Source of the DNA: Anaerolineae bacterium
GTDB lineage: Bacteria; Chloroflexota; Anaerolineae; JAFGEY01
Direction: 5' to 3'
Length of the DNA: 26,380 nucleotides
NCBI GenBank assembly: GCA_016929205.1
Contig: JAFGJF010000484.1
Coordinates: 1 to 26,380 of the forward strand
Shown here: piece by piece, positions 16,701 through 23,791 of the stretch
How the letters are laid out: every line of letters starts with the position of its first letter
Numbering within the stretch: position 1 is the first letter of the stretch
Program-made: the position numbers and the translations under genes
Notes under the pieces: generated by a model
Databases searched by the model: none
Told to the model about the DNA's origin: nothing
The model's input: the letters and a program-made list of their open reading frames with translations, nothing else

Positions 16701-16859
16701 TTTGCCGACTTGTTGCCGCGTGGGACGTACGAATACACCTATCTCATTCGTGCGTCGGTGCCGGGCGAATTTCTGACTATGCCAACGCTGGCCTACGAGA
16801 TGTACTTTCCAGAGGTATGGGGACGCAGTGATGGAGGCAAATTCACGATCGGTGAATGA
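10761..16859 (+). CDS. Alpha-2-macroglobulin family lipoprotein with four N-terminal Ig-like domains
   Basis: 2032 aa surface-exposed protease-trap-like protein. A lipoprotein signal peptide ends in LLAC with lipidated Cys at 21, followed by a Thr/Pro/Ser-rich tether (about 25-78). Four Ig-like (Big_5-type) domains cover about 79-490, each ending in an F-x-F-[ST]-T-type strand. The macroglobulin core has the hallmark YRPGQTVYFKG (about 730), FRVAEYKKPEYQ (about 820), a Gly-rich bait-region stretch (about 1290-1300) then VRTNFADTAYWNP. The thioester motif CIEQ (C1521, Q1524) is intact within an alpha/alpha-toroid domain. GGGAGG precedes the ATG. In many bacteria this gene accompanies pbpC; no pbpC is seen here. 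Likely function is covalent trapping of attacking proteases at the cell surface. Confidence 0.93.
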   Translation: MSKRMLHILFSIFVIIGLLACTLPRPKTEMVAPTATLSAQSKATAIQPPTATAGPTSTPTASPTPSPSPTPLPPTAPLLLYRQPDRGEELKVDSALVLTFDQAMDRASVEQAFGIDPQVSGSFEWAADRILIFEPEKPWEREAVYRVSIDTTAKSLEGIEMRQDVAFRFSTTGYLEVTQVQPADGTEQVAMDGTITVMFNRPVVPLVAVADLENLPEPLWLDPPLDGQGEWLNTSIYVWTPSDGFAPSTTYQVTVQAGLEDTTGGVLAEDYTWSFTTQLPRIVWAYPRDSGQFIAPASVISATFNQPMDATSVERAFSLTYGKQNDVPGTFSWSEDKKTFTFAPNDVLPRNVTFQARVDEGALGATGSKGMAKSFIWSFTTVDYPRIVSISPADGSLDVRPFGSVYVDFSSPIDKNTLPDNLTIQYYDPGKQESGIITATSVYSYWSNYDTELAINFGMRASSRYTVTIGDGLAGKYGEPIQTGAVSRFTTRELDPSCYLAMPGQVGTFNAYATTAVIVGYRNVSRLDFTLYQLDAAKFFQFLGSNAYNVWNNLDTGTLEQINQWSVSVAPPQNETQVYRFAVKDAADNSPAPGLYYLQVKSPQIDYDNRRPSGYLLSISRTGVIVKRTRGSAMAWVTDLKSGQPVTGADVSYFAETTRLGNDTTDQDGISTITFAERDMWSPILVLVQREGDVAVSSTYWTDGISPWEFGISSEYYQDPYKGQFYTDRPIYRPGQTVYFKGVIRQDDDVQYALPQAGGTVYVTIEDGQGREIYKEELPLSDMGTVHGELTLDEEASLGSYYISAVYQDGYFGTSFRVAEYKKPEYQVDVETDLDQYVQGDTINATAHATYYFGGPVSNAQVRWVVLSQDYTFEWSGPGRYYWNEWTWVPYWERGDDFYAGYGKLIAEGKGETDADGRFTFAVPADIADKINSQVYTLEATVTDVNNQEVSNRTQSVVHKGLFYIGLSPRRYVGKVGEEQTVDVKLIDIEQAPVAEQDVDIVFLKRRWYSTQKEGADGRWYWDWEVEEIPVYTTTVRTDGEGTAIATWEPEEGGSYKVRALAFDKRENKIVSAAYMWVSSSTWVSWRRENNDRIELIADKDEYEVGDVAEILVSSPFQGDVKALVTIERGDIIEHRLVTLASNSEIIEVPIEEEYVPNVFISVALVKGMDETNPVPAFKLGYIALPVSTKTKTLNIALTPDRDMEQGEYYRPRETVKYDVQVTDHTGQGVETELSLDLVDLAVLALTGGDRGRSLLDSFYYQRGVGIQTSGSLVVNIDRVAEELPLQEGKGGGGGGDAGEGLVRTNFADTAYWNPMVRTDADGHATVEVALPDNLTTWRLRGRGVTADTLLGESTTDVMSTLDLLVRTVAPRFFVIGDKATLSVIVHNNTGESLDATATLQAAGLDMDAGPQSVSIPAKGQVKIDWNVTVQNVEQIVLRASVDAGQYADAVEITLPVYTYSTPEVVATAGQLESADERLEAVILPQTLDPTQGELTIQVDPSLAAGMRDGLEYLQHYPYECIEQTVSRWLPNVLTYKALKDLGIENAELEEKLPGLVSEGLQRIYTRQHYDGSWGWWQYSKGDPFITAYVLLGLVKAEQSDFVVDEGVTDSAIKYLRQQFKTPSSIAFGYQFNQQAFILYALAEAGAGDLSRSVRLFEDRDKLSNYGKAYLAMALGIVDVPDSGLGTGKADGSNSRRIKALLSDLSSAAILSATGAHWEEKWVDYWTMNTDTRTTAVIIDAFAKLAPDNSILPNAVRWLMVARRAGHWETTQETAWSLIALTDYMVMTGELEADYSYMIALNGKAIEQRDVTQDDVDASYKILVPIADLLEQTVNQVWVARHEPAPDQTGQGRLYYAMYLRYFVPVTEVKALSRGIIIARQYLPTNCEDQASCPPVQNAQVGDVIRVKITLVAPHDLHFMVLEDPLPAGMEAVDRSLKTTSVVTQDPTLENQTYRRGWGYDGWGWWWFNHSEVRDEKVALFADLLPRGTYEYTYLIRASVPGEFLTMPTLAYEMYFPEVWGRSDGGKFTIGE

Positions 16860-16906
16860 TGATCGATCCAACCGGATAATCGTCGCACTTGAGGAAGCTT
16901 GACAGG

Positions 16907-17025
16907 GCAATCGCATTTGGCAAAACAGATCTAGAGTCGGGGCGCTAACCGGACGTTGCATATCACAAACAGAGCACAAACCGGCAAGTCTCAACTCGCT
17001 TGTGAGGAAAAGCCAAGTGCGATTG
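16907..17025 (+). repeat. 119-bp element bounded by 15-bp inverted repeats
   Basis: GCAATCGCATTTGGC (16907-16921) and GCCAAGTGCGATTGC (17012-17025 plus one base) are complementary at 14 of 15 positions, and the single exception is a G-U wobble in plus-strand RNA. Inside, TCACAA and TTGTGA form a second pair. It lies in the 174-bp gap after the macroglobulin gene. It may be a structured RNA, an mRNA 3' element or a small mobile remnant; no target-site duplication is seen. Confidence 0.45.
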
Positions 17026-17033
17026 CTTAAAAA

Positions 17034-17321
17034 TTAGCAAGAGACATTAACATCGATCTCGTAGCGATCAATGTATTTGCCTAATAACCTTTTCGTGTTT
17101 TCTGGCTTGAGATTGGTCTCGAAGAAAAAACGCCACTTGGGTGGCTCCGGATCGGGTCGAGTATAACTGCACAACCCATAGTTTTGCAGCCTTTCCTGGA
17201 TGACGAGACAGGCATCAAAGCCGCCTCTGCCCCGAACAGTATAGCACTCCTCCAATCGCTCCATTGCTCTTGCAGCACCCTTTCCAGTCAAGTTTTGAGA
17301 TGCATTGTTTGCGTCCTTCAT
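17034..17321 (-). CDS. Hypothetical small protein
   Basis: 95 aa from the ATG at 17321 (MKDANNASQNLTGKG). The frame stays open to 17513, but a strong promoter sits at 17326-17354, so the upstream part is unlikely to be translated. Alternatively translation begins at the ATG at 17264 (MERLEECYTVRGRGG), preceded by AAAGGGTG, giving 76 aa. The sequence is Arg/Gly-rich in the middle, with a possibly folded C-terminal half (WRFFFETNLKPENTKRLLGKYIDRYEI) and four Cys. No family is recognised. The promoter and the even codon use support expression; function is unknown. Confidence 0.55.
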   Translation of the reverse strand: MKDANNASQNLTGKGAARAMERLEECYTVRGRGGFDACLVIQERLQNYGLCSYTRPDPEPPKWRFFFETNLKPENTKRLLGKYIDRYEIDVNVSC

Positions 17322-17325
17322 ACTA

Positions 17326-17354
17326 GTATAAGACGCTTTTGCTCCCAAGTCAAG
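17326..17354 (-). promoter_or_regulatory. Strong promoter almost abutting the hypothetical ORF start
   Basis: Minus-strand TTGACT, 17-bp spacer, TATACT; the ATG at 17321 follows the -10 hexamer after only 3 nt. Transcripts would be leaderless, or translation starts further inside. Confidence 0.6.
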
Positions 17355-17388
17355 GGGTATTTTGAACGAATTTACAGGAAACAGTCCG

Positions 17389-17418
17389 TTCGACAAAAGT
17401 GCGAAATCGGTGTAAAAT
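17389..17418 (+). promoter_or_regulatory. Probable promoter of the his operon
   Basis: TTCGAC (17389-17394), 18-bp spacer, TAAAAT (17413-17418). Transcription would begin near 17425, about 40 nt before the GTG of hisC. The leader is too short for a His-codon attenuator and none is seen. Confidence 0.45.
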
Positions 17419-17463
17419 CTGGCTGTGTGGCAGAGTCGCCAATCTTGTGGAGGAGAAGGAACT

Positions 17464-18564
17464 GTGAACGAAAAACAGGTGGCGGCTTTGATCCGCCCCG
17501 CGATTTTCAGCATGCAACCCTATACACCGATCGTGCCTTTTGAAGTGCTAAGCAAACGGCTGGGCATCCCGGCAGATCAACTCGTCAAGGTCGATGCCAA
17601 CGAAAACCCCTATGGTCCCTCCCCTCAAGCCATTGAGGCATTGAGCCGGTATCCATACTATCATATTTATCCCGATCCGGGACATACGCTGTTGCGCGAT
17701 GCATTACAGGCATACGTTGGTGTGGATCGTGCACACTTGATGCTGGGCACCGGCTCAGACGAATTGCTGGACGTCGTTTTGAGGCTTTTTGTAGAACCAG
17801 GCAACGCGATCATCAACTGCCCTCCCACGTTTGGCATGTATCCCTTTTTGGCCAGCATCGCTGGAGCGCAGATCATCGAAATACCGCGAAAAGCAGATTT
17901 CGGCGTCGACTTGGATCGCATCCAGGCTGTGTTTCAAACCGAGGTGAATCGACCCAAACTCATCTTTGTCACTTCTCCCAACAATCCTGACGGCAGCATC
18001 CTGACCTCGGCAGAACTATTACGCCTGCTGGATCTGCCGGTCGTCGTCGTCGTCGACCAGGCATACGTCGAGTTTGGCGGTGAGGATTTCGCGTTGCTGG
18101 TGCCCCAGTACGCCAATCTGATCGTCATGCGCACCTTTAGCAAATGGGCTGGGTTGGCTGGGCTGCGCGTGGGATATGGTGTATTTCCGCTGCAAATCAT
18201 CGAGCATCTGTTCAAGATCAAGCAGCCTTACAACGTCAACGCCGCTGCGCAAGCTGCTGTCCTGGCCTCACTGCAAGATGTCGAATGGCTGCAAGCCAAC
18301 GTGCGAACATTGATTGCCGAACGCGAACGACTGTATCGCGGGCTGGAAACCATTGCCTATTTGCGCCCGTACCCATCCCATTCAAACTTTGTGCTCAACC
18401 GCGTGCTGGATCGGGACGCGCGCGAACTCAAGCTGGCCTTGGAAAAACAAGGCATCCTGGTGCGATACTATTCCACCCCCGGACTCCAGGATTGCATCCG
18501 GATCAGCATCGGCAGGCCAGAACAGAATACGCGCGTGCTAGAGGCACTAGAGGAATTGGAATAG
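17464..18564 (+). CDS. hisC: Histidinol-phosphate aminotransferase
   Basis: PLP-dependent class I/II aminotransferase, 366 aa, converting imidazole acetol-phosphate to L-histidinol phosphate. Visible motifs: DANENPYGPSP near the N-terminus, the Asn/Asp cofactor contacts (TSPNNPDGS, VVVDQAYVEF) and the Schiff-base Lys K227 in TFSKWAGLAGLRVGYG. The start is GTG at 17464: GGAGGAG and AAGGA lie just upstream, whereas the ATG at 17425 coincides with the expected transcription start. First gene of the cluster; hisB follows after 4 bp. Length and motifs are normal for HisC, and the operon makes the substrate assignment secure. Confidence 0.95.
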   Translation: MNEKQVAALIRPAIFSMQPYTPIVPFEVLSKRLGIPADQLVKVDANENPYGPSPQAIEALSRYPYYHIYPDPGHTLLRDALQAYVGVDRAHLMLGTGSDELLDVVLRLFVEPGNAIINCPPTFGMYPFLASIAGAQIIEIPRKADFGVDLDRIQAVFQTEVNRPKLIFVTSPNNPDGSILTSAELLRLLDLPVVVVVDQAYVEFGGEDFALLVPQYANLIVMRTFSKWAGLAGLRVGYGVFPLQIIEHLFKIKQPYNVNAAAQAAVLASLQDVEWLQANVRTLIAERERLYRGLETIAYLRPYPSHSNFVLNRVLDRDARELKLALEKQGILVRYYSTPGLQDCIRISIGRPEQNTRVLEALEELE

Positions 18565-18568
18565 CATC

Positions 18569-19174
18569 ATGCATATGGCACAGAGCACGCGTACAGCATA
18601 CATTGAACGTAAAACAGGCGAAACCGAAATCCGGGTCTCTCTCAACCTTGATGGTACAGGCCAGTGGGAGATCGCTACCGGTATCGGCTTTTTCGATCAT
18701 ATGCTGAGTTTCATTGCCGCCCACGGTTTGATCGACCTAACCATCCACGCCAAAGGGGATCTGGATGTAGACGCACACCATACGGTTGAGGATATAGGTA
18801 TCGTTCTGGGCATGGCCTTTCGGCAGGCGTTGGGAGAACGCAAAGGCATCGTCCGCTATGGACAGAGCCTATTGCCAATGGACGAGTCGTTAGTCCTGGT
18901 GGCCCTCGATTTCTCCAATCGAGGTCTGCTGATCGCCGATTTACCTTTTTCCCGACCTCAAGTGGGCGCATTTGACACCGAATTGGTGAGCGAGTTTTTG
19001 CGCGCTCTTGCCACCCATGCCGGAATGACGTTGCACACGCGCCTGATTTGTGGCGAAAACACGCATCACCAGATCGAAGCGCTGTTCAAAGGATTGGGAC
19101 GTGCGATCCGGCAAGCGATTTCCAGGGACGAGCGGCGACCAGATCAAGTGCCATCGACAAAAGGGACACTTTGA
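18569..19174 (+). CDS. hisB: Imidazoleglycerol-phosphate dehydratase
   Basis: 201 aa monofunctional IGP dehydratase (no phosphatase domain), which dehydrates imidazole glycerol phosphate to imidazole acetol-phosphate using a Mn cluster. Metal ligands are in DHM (43-45), DAHHTVED (68-75) and the second block HHQIEALFKG near 168-173; GFFDHMLSFIAAHG is the usual family signature. The start at 18569 is 4 bp after hisC's stop; the ribosome binding site is weak, so translation is probably coupled to hisC. A second ATG two codons later is possible. The missing histidinol-phosphatase activity must come from another gene. Confidence 0.96.
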   Translation: MHMAQSTRTAYIERKTGETEIRVSLNLDGTGQWEIATGIGFFDHMLSFIAAHGLIDLTIHAKGDLDVDAHHTVEDIGIVLGMAFRQALGERKGIVRYGQSLLPMDESLVLVALDFSNRGLLIADLPFSRPQVGAFDTELVSEFLRALATHAGMTLHTRLICGENTHHQIEALFKGLGRAIRQAISRDERRPDQVPSTKGTL

Positions 19175-19247
19175 ACGATTGCCGACAACCGGCGCTCATT
19201 GATCCCCGTGGCTGAAGGAAATGATTAAGGTAGAAAAGGTTGTAGCT

Positions 19248-19895
19248 ATGGACATTGTGATTATCGATTACGGTATGGGGAACTTGAGGAATGTGCAAAA
19301 GGCATTCGAGCACATTGGCGTGATGGCCCGGATCTCGCCCGACGCAGCCGATTTGGGACGGGCAGATGGCCTGATCCTGCCCGGCGTCGGTGCGTTTGGT
19401 GAAGCAATGGATAACCTGCACGCCGCCGGGCTGGTCAATCCGATCCGCCAATTTGTGGACACGGGCAAGCCATTGCTCGGCATCTGCCTGGGACTGCAAT
19501 TGCTCTTTCAAGAAAGCGAAGAGATGGGCTTGCACCAGGGCCTGGGCTTGTTGCCCGGACGGGTGGTGCGCTTTGCCGAGGGACTCAAAGTGCCGCACAT
19601 CGGGTGGAACCAATTACAGATCGCAAACTGCCAGGGCCAAGAGCCTGGCAAGCCCGAATCCGCGCTGTTGGAAGACATTCCCGATGGCAGTTATGCATAT
19701 TTTGTCCACTCGTTTTACGGTGTTCCATCCGATCTATCCTGCCTGCTGGCAACAACCAAATACGGCGTCGAATTTGCATCGGTGGTAGGCAAAAACAACG
19801 TTTTTGGGGCACAGCCGCACCCGGAAAAAAGCCAAGAGGTTGGACTGACGTTGCTCAAGAATTTTGCCAAAATAGTTCGTCGCACAGGACATTAA
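19248..19895 (+). CDS. hisH: Imidazole glycerol phosphate synthase, glutamine amidotransferase subunit
   Basis: 215 aa class I glutaminase that supplies ammonia to HisF. The catalytic triad is present: C80 in LLGICLGLQLL, and H191/E193 in AQPHPEKS; the family start is IIDYGMGNLRNV. The ATG at 19221 adds nine residues not expected in the family; the ATG at 19248 follows AAAAGG at suitable spacing and was chosen. The gap to hisB is 73 bp and to hisA 19 bp. A segment at about 130-145 (NCQGQEPGKPESAL) is slightly longer than usual. Confidence 0.95.
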   Translation: MDIVIIDYGMGNLRNVQKAFEHIGVMARISPDAADLGRADGLILPGVGAFGEAMDNLHAAGLVNPIRQFVDTGKPLLGICLGLQLLFQESEEMGLHQGLGLLPGRVVRFAEGLKVPHIGWNQLQIANCQGQEPGKPESALLEDIPDGSYAYFVHSFYGVPSDLSCLLATTKYGVEFASVVGKNNVFGAQPHPEKSQEVGLTLLKNFAKIVRRTGH

Positions 19896-19914
19896 GGTGT
19901 TGGAGTGAATTGGG

Positions 19915-20685
19915 ATGATCATTTTTCCGGCGATTGATTTACGACAGGGCAAGTGCGTACGGCTGCAACAAGGCCGGCTGGATGCCGAGACAGTATACAG
20001 CGACGATCCGGTCGTTATGGCACTGCGTTGGGAAATAGCCGGCGCATGCTGGTTGCACATGGTCAATTTGGATGGCGCATTTGCCGGGACCTTGAGCAGC
20101 GACGCGAATAAGTACGGTGATGCAAGCGAGTTACCGACCAATCTGCACATACTGCGTGACGTCGCAAATGCCATTCGCATTCCGGTTCAATTCGGAGGCG
20201 GGATACGCACACTGGATGATGTCGAATTGGTATTGAATTTAGGCGCGTCGCGCGTCATCCTGGGCACGGCCGCCGTCCGGCAGCCAGATCTGGTGCTGCA
20301 AGCGAACGCTCGGTTCGGCGCTGACAGGATTGTGGTCGGCATTGATGCACGGGACGGACTCGTCGCCACACATGGTTGGCAAAAAACGTCGAGCACAAAC
20401 GCCGTTGACCTGGGATGCGAGATGGCCCGGCGTGGCGTGAAACGGGTCGTCTATACCGATATTTCCCGTGACGGGATGCTAAGCGGCGTCAACGTCGCGG
20501 CAACACAGGACCTGGCACACAAAAGCGGGCTAAAGGTTATCGCCTCGGGGGGCGTAGCCTCGCTGGACGATATCCGCGCTCTCAAAGCTGCCGCATCCAC
20601 GGGCATAGAAGGCGTTATCGTCGGCAAGGCGTTGTATGCCGGTGCCTTCGACCTGGCTGAAGCGATTTCGATAGCACAGACGTAG
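19915..20685 (+). CDS. hisA: ProFAR isomerase
   Basis: 256 aa TIM-barrel enzyme for the Amadori rearrangement of ProFAR to PRFAR. General acid/base Asp residues D8 ([12 protein letters not shown]) and D144 (VVGIDARDG), the phosphate-binding FGGGIRT and ASGGV, and the late [11 protein letters not shown] are all in place. After GAFAG (about 54-58) there is an extra stretch of about 14-17 residues ([14 protein letters not shown]) before the conserved N-L, in a loop that usually lies close to the active site. GGAG lies upstream of the ATG. The insertion does not disturb any motif, so activity is expected. Confidence 0.95.
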   Translation: MIIFPAIDLRQGKCVRLQQGRLDAETVYSDDPVVMALRWEIAGACWLHMVNLDGAFAGTLSSDANKYGDASELPTNLHILRDVANAIRIPVQFGGGIRTLDDVELVLNLGASRVILGTAAVRQPDLVLQANARFGADRIVVGIDARDGLVATHGWQKTSSTNAVDLGCEMARRGVKRVVYTDISRDGMLSGVNVAATQDLAHKSGLKVIASGGVASLDDIRALKAAASTGIEGVIVGKALYAGAFDLAEAISIAQT

Positions 20686-20730
20686 GTACGATTCCAAAAC
20701 GTCGAAACAGAATTTATTGGAGGAGACTTG

Positions 20731-21492
20731 ATGTTAGCCAAACGCATCATTCCCTGCTTGGACGTCAAAGATGGGCGGGTCGTCAAGGGGGTAAATTTTG
20801 TAAATCTGCAGGATGCCGGGGATCCGGTCGAACAGGCACAGATTTACGATAAAGCACGTGCAGACGAGTTGGTCTTTTTAGACATCACCGCGACGCACGA
20901 AAAACGCGACACGGTAAAAAAGATGGTCCGTGCCGTTGCCGACACGGTGTTTATCCCCTTTACTGTAGGCGGCGGTATTCGTACCGTAGAAGACATTCGC
21001 GAGATATTGCTCGCCGGCGCCGACAAGGTATCGATCAACAGTGCGGCTGTACGCCGTCCAGAACTGGTCGCCGAAGGGGCCAAACGCTTTGGATCGCAGT
21101 GCATCGTCGTCGCCATCGATGCCAAAAAAACGGGAAACACGCCCTCGAATTGGGAAGTATACGTCACTGGCGGGCGCACGCCTACCGGCATTGACGTACT
21201 TGAATGGGCCCGAGAGGCGGAAAGTCGAGGCGCTGGCGAATTTCTACTCACCAGCATGGATACCGACGGCACCAAGGCCGGATACGACATTGGTTTGACA
21301 CGCGCTGTTGCCAACCTGGTACAGGTTCCCGTCATTGCCTCGGGTGGCGCAGGCACACTCGAACACTTTGTCGAGGTCCTGACCGACGGCGGCGCCGATG
21401 CGGCACTGGCAGCAAGTCTGTTCCACTATGGTGAATTGACCGTCGAGCACGTCAAAAACTATGTTGCCGCGCACGGCGTTCCGGTCAGGTAA
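20731..21492 (+). CDS. hisF: Imidazole glycerol phosphate synthase, cyclase subunit
   Basis: 253 aa TIM barrel that uses HisH-derived ammonia to turn PRFAR into IGP and AICAR. The start [21 protein letters not shown] is the family N-terminus; catalytic D11 and the D130-equivalent in [10 protein letters not shown] are present, as are FTVGGGIRT and [12 protein letters not shown]. The ATG at 20731 follows GGAGGAGA; a TTG three bases earlier is ignored. It is 45 bp after hisA and ends the visible cluster. hisG, hisD, hisI/E and hisN-type genes are not in the window and must be elsewhere. Confidence 0.97.
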   Translation: MLAKRIIPCLDVKDGRVVKGVNFVNLQDAGDPVEQAQIYDKARADELVFLDITATHEKRDTVKKMVRAVADTVFIPFTVGGGIRTVEDIREILLAGADKVSINSAAVRRPELVAEGAKRFGSQCIVVAIDAKKTGNTPSNWEVYVTGGRTPTGIDVLEWAREAESRGAGEFLLTSMDTDGTKAGYDIGLTRAVANLVQVPVIASGGAGTLEHFVEVLTDGGADAALAASLFHYGELTVEHVKNYVAAHGVPVR

Positions 21493-21558
21493 CAAAAGTC
21501 AGAAGATATGAATAGCGATATGCCCGTCGTCGTTGCGGATAACTGACCCATTCAAACC

Positions 21559-23610
21559 TCATTTGCCCAACGCTTCAAGTGCCTCTTCACGACAGTCTAT
21601 CGCCCACTCGTAATTGGGATCGAGTTCGATCGCCCGATCAAAAGCCTGTATCGCTTCCCGGTAGCGTTGCGCGCTGGACAGAGACTGGCCTTTGTGCGCA
21701 AAAGCCCAACCGTACTCATTATCCAGCAAGATGGCTTCGTCAAAAGCTTCCGCGGCTTCATCGTAACGCTCCAGAAGCCGCAGCGTTTCGCCTTTTTCTG
21801 CCCAAACCCAGGCCAGATGAGCGTTCGCAGCAATGGCATGATCCAAAGCAGCAAGCGAATCATCCAAACGATCCATCTGGCGCAAGGCCTGCCCCATGCT
21901 TCCCCAGGCCCAGGCATATTCGGGATCTAGGGCGACGGCGCGTTCAAACGCCAACAATGCCTCATCGTATGCCGATTCCTGCCTATGTGCTTCGCCCTTT
22001 TGCGCCCAAACCCAGGAAATTTGATCATCCAATTCAATCGCCCGCTCAAGTGCGTCAAGCGCCTCAGCGAATCGCTCGCTATGCCGAAGCACGAGCCCGA
22101 GATTTCCCCAGGCCCACGGATAGTTGTCATCCAATTCAAGTGCCTGCTTGAAGGCAGCGATGGCTTGTTCATAGTCTTTCAGATATCGCAGGCACTGACC
22201 TTTTTCTCCCCACACCCAGGCCAGGCTGCCATCAATTTGTAGGGAACGTTCTACTGCTTGCAGGGCGCCATCATAGTCCCCATCAAGTCGCAAAGATTGC
22301 CCCAGGCTGCCCCACGCCCAAGCATATTCGGGATCGAGCTCGACTGCCTTGTGAAAGGCTGCAATAGACGCCTGGTAACGCTCCATTTGGCGTAACGTCT
22401 CACCTTTGGATCCCCACGCCCAGGCATAGGTCGGTTCCAGCTCAATGGCTTGTTCCAAAGCAGCCAACGCCTTTTCATATTGTCGCGATTGACGAAATGC
22501 TTCGCCACGGTGAGCCCAGGCCCAAGAATAGTCGTGTCTCAATTCGATCGCGCGCGAAAACGCACCTTCTGCGCGCTCAAAAGCGAGCGCCTGCCGGTAG
22601 GTCTCACCCAAATGAGACCACGCCCAATCGTTTTCCTCTGCCATCTGCACCGCAGATTGAAACGCTTTTATCGCTTCATCATAGCGCTTCAATTCACGCA
22701 GTGCCTCGCCTTTTTCTGCCCATATCCAGCTTTCTGGATCCAGCGCCAGGGCGCGATTGAGCGGCTCCAGCGCATCTTGATACCGTGCCACCTGCCTCAG
22801 ACATTGTCCCAGACTAGCCAGCGCCCAGGCATAGTCAGAATCCACCGTGATCGCTTCAGAAAAAGCGGCAATCGCCTCTCGAAATTGCCCGAGTTGGCGC
22901 AAAGCTTCCCCTTTGCTGGCCCAAGCCCAGGCATATTGTGCATCTATCGAGATCGCGTGGTCCAGGGCCACCACCGCTTCTTCATACCGGCCCACCATAC
23001 GCAACGCTTCGCCTTTGTGCGCCCACGCCCACGCATATTCTGGGTCTAAGGCAATCGCCTGGTCGAACGCATCCACAGCCCGATCGTAGCGCCGCACAAG
23101 TGTCAGCGTCTCTGCCTTTTCAGCCCAGGCCCACGCGTTTTCCGGCTCGCGCTCAAGAACTTGATCAAAGATGTCCAATGCTTCCTCAGCCCGTCCACAT
23201 TGGCGCAGCGCCTGGCCCTTGCTCGATACGGCCCAAGAATTGTCCGCATTTAGTTCAATCGCCCGATCAAAATACACCAGGGACGCTTCATAGTGTCCTC
23301 TTTCACGCATCGCTTCGCCGAGGTGGGACCAGGCCCATTCGTATTCTGGATCGATATCAACCGCGCGACGAAACGATGCAATCGCCTGTTCATACCGTCC
23401 AGACTGGCGTAATGCCTCACCACGATGTGCCCAAGCCCAATCGTAATCGGGATTGAGCTCCACAGCACGGTCGAAAGCAACAACCGCCTTCTCATATTGA
23501 CCATCCTCACGCAGCGACTCGCCTCGTTTGGCCCATTCTTCCACAAATTGAGGGCTTTGTCCGGACAAAAGTACATTGGCATGCCCTTTGCCGACCTGAC
23601 TCGCCTTTGA
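21559..23610 (-). repeat. 102-bp tandem coding repeats of the TPR gene
   Basis: About 19 diverged DNA copies of the 34-codon TPR unit, each marked on the plus strand by a CCCAxGCCCA-like box from the W-x-W codons. Such an array is prone to recombination, gain or loss of units, and assembly error. Confidence 0.8.
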
Positions 23611-23637
23611 CCACTTGTCTGTATTGTCACTAGCCAT
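21559..23637 (-). CDS. TPR-solenoid protein with 19 W-x-W repeats
   Basis: 692 aa built almost entirely of tetratricopeptide repeats. After a 30-residue polar N-terminus, 19 units of 34 residues (the ninth has 33) run to residue 675, then a 17-residue capping half-repeat. The consensus resembles YAWAWAxKGEALRxxxRYEE plus AIxAFDxAIELDPE: besides the canonical TPR Trp at helix-A position 4, nearly every unit has an extra Trp two residues earlier. No signal peptide, membrane helix or enzymatic domain is seen, so it is probably a cytoplasmic protein-interaction scaffold. GGGAG precedes the ATG. It converges on hisF, 66 bp away, and has its own promoter. The partner is unknown. Confidence 0.93.
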   Translation of the reverse strand: MASDNTDKWSKASQVGKGHANVLLSGQSPQFVEEWAKRGESLREDGQYEKAVVAFDRAVELNPDYDWAWAHRGEALRQSGRYEQAIASFRRAVDIDPEYEWAWSHLGEAMRERGHYEASLVYFDRAIELNADNSWAVSSKGQALRQCGRAEEALDIFDQVLEREPENAWAWAEKAETLTLVRRYDRAVDAFDQAIALDPEYAWAWAHKGEALRMVGRYEEAVVALDHAISIDAQYAWAWASKGEALRQLGQFREAIAAFSEAITVDSDYAWALASLGQCLRQVARYQDALEPLNRALALDPESWIWAEKGEALRELKRYDEAIKAFQSAVQMAEENDWAWSHLGETYRQALAFERAEGAFSRAIELRHDYSWAWAHRGEAFRQSRQYEKALAALEQAIELEPTYAWAWGSKGETLRQMERYQASIAAFHKAVELDPEYAWAWGSLGQSLRLDGDYDGALQAVERSLQIDGSLAWVWGEKGQCLRYLKDYEQAIAAFKQALELDDNYPWAWGNLGLVLRHSERFAEALDALERAIELDDQISWVWAQKGEAHRQESAYDEALLAFERAVALDPEYAWAWGSMGQALRQMDRLDDSLAALDHAIAANAHLAWVWAEKGETLRLLERYDEAAEAFDEAILLDNEYGWAFAHKGQSLSSAQRYREAIQAFDRAIELDPNYEWAIDCREEALEALGK

Positions 23638-23727
23638 TGGTTCTCCCGCGCATAGACTCGAACAGGGTTCTTGTTTGGTACAATGTTGCCCGCCCGTATC
23701 GATGTGAACACCTATGTGCCTGACCTT

Positions 23728-23756
23728 ATTTTACTCGATCCTGTACCAAGATGCAA
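23728..23756 (-). promoter_or_regulatory. Probable promoter of the TPR gene
   Basis: Minus-strand TTGCAT (23756-23751), 17-bp spacer, TAAAAT (23733-23728), about 90 bp before the ATG at 23637. Confidence 0.45.
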
Positions 23757-23791
23757 AGAACGAGCCCGGAAATCGAGTCTTGGACTGAGAC

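Noticed and set aside
17425..17463. Upstream ATG start for hisC
   Set aside because: It coincides with the expected transcription start and lacks a ribosome binding site; the GTG at 17464 has an excellent one.
22450..23049. Plus-strand frames of up to 199 codons
   Set aside because: They mirror the TPR repeats; the minus strand has 19 regular protein repeats, which settles the coding strand.
21559..23610. Regular repeats resembling a CRISPR array
   Set aside because: The period is 102 bp and matches 34-codon TPR units in frame; there are no short identical repeats with unique spacers.
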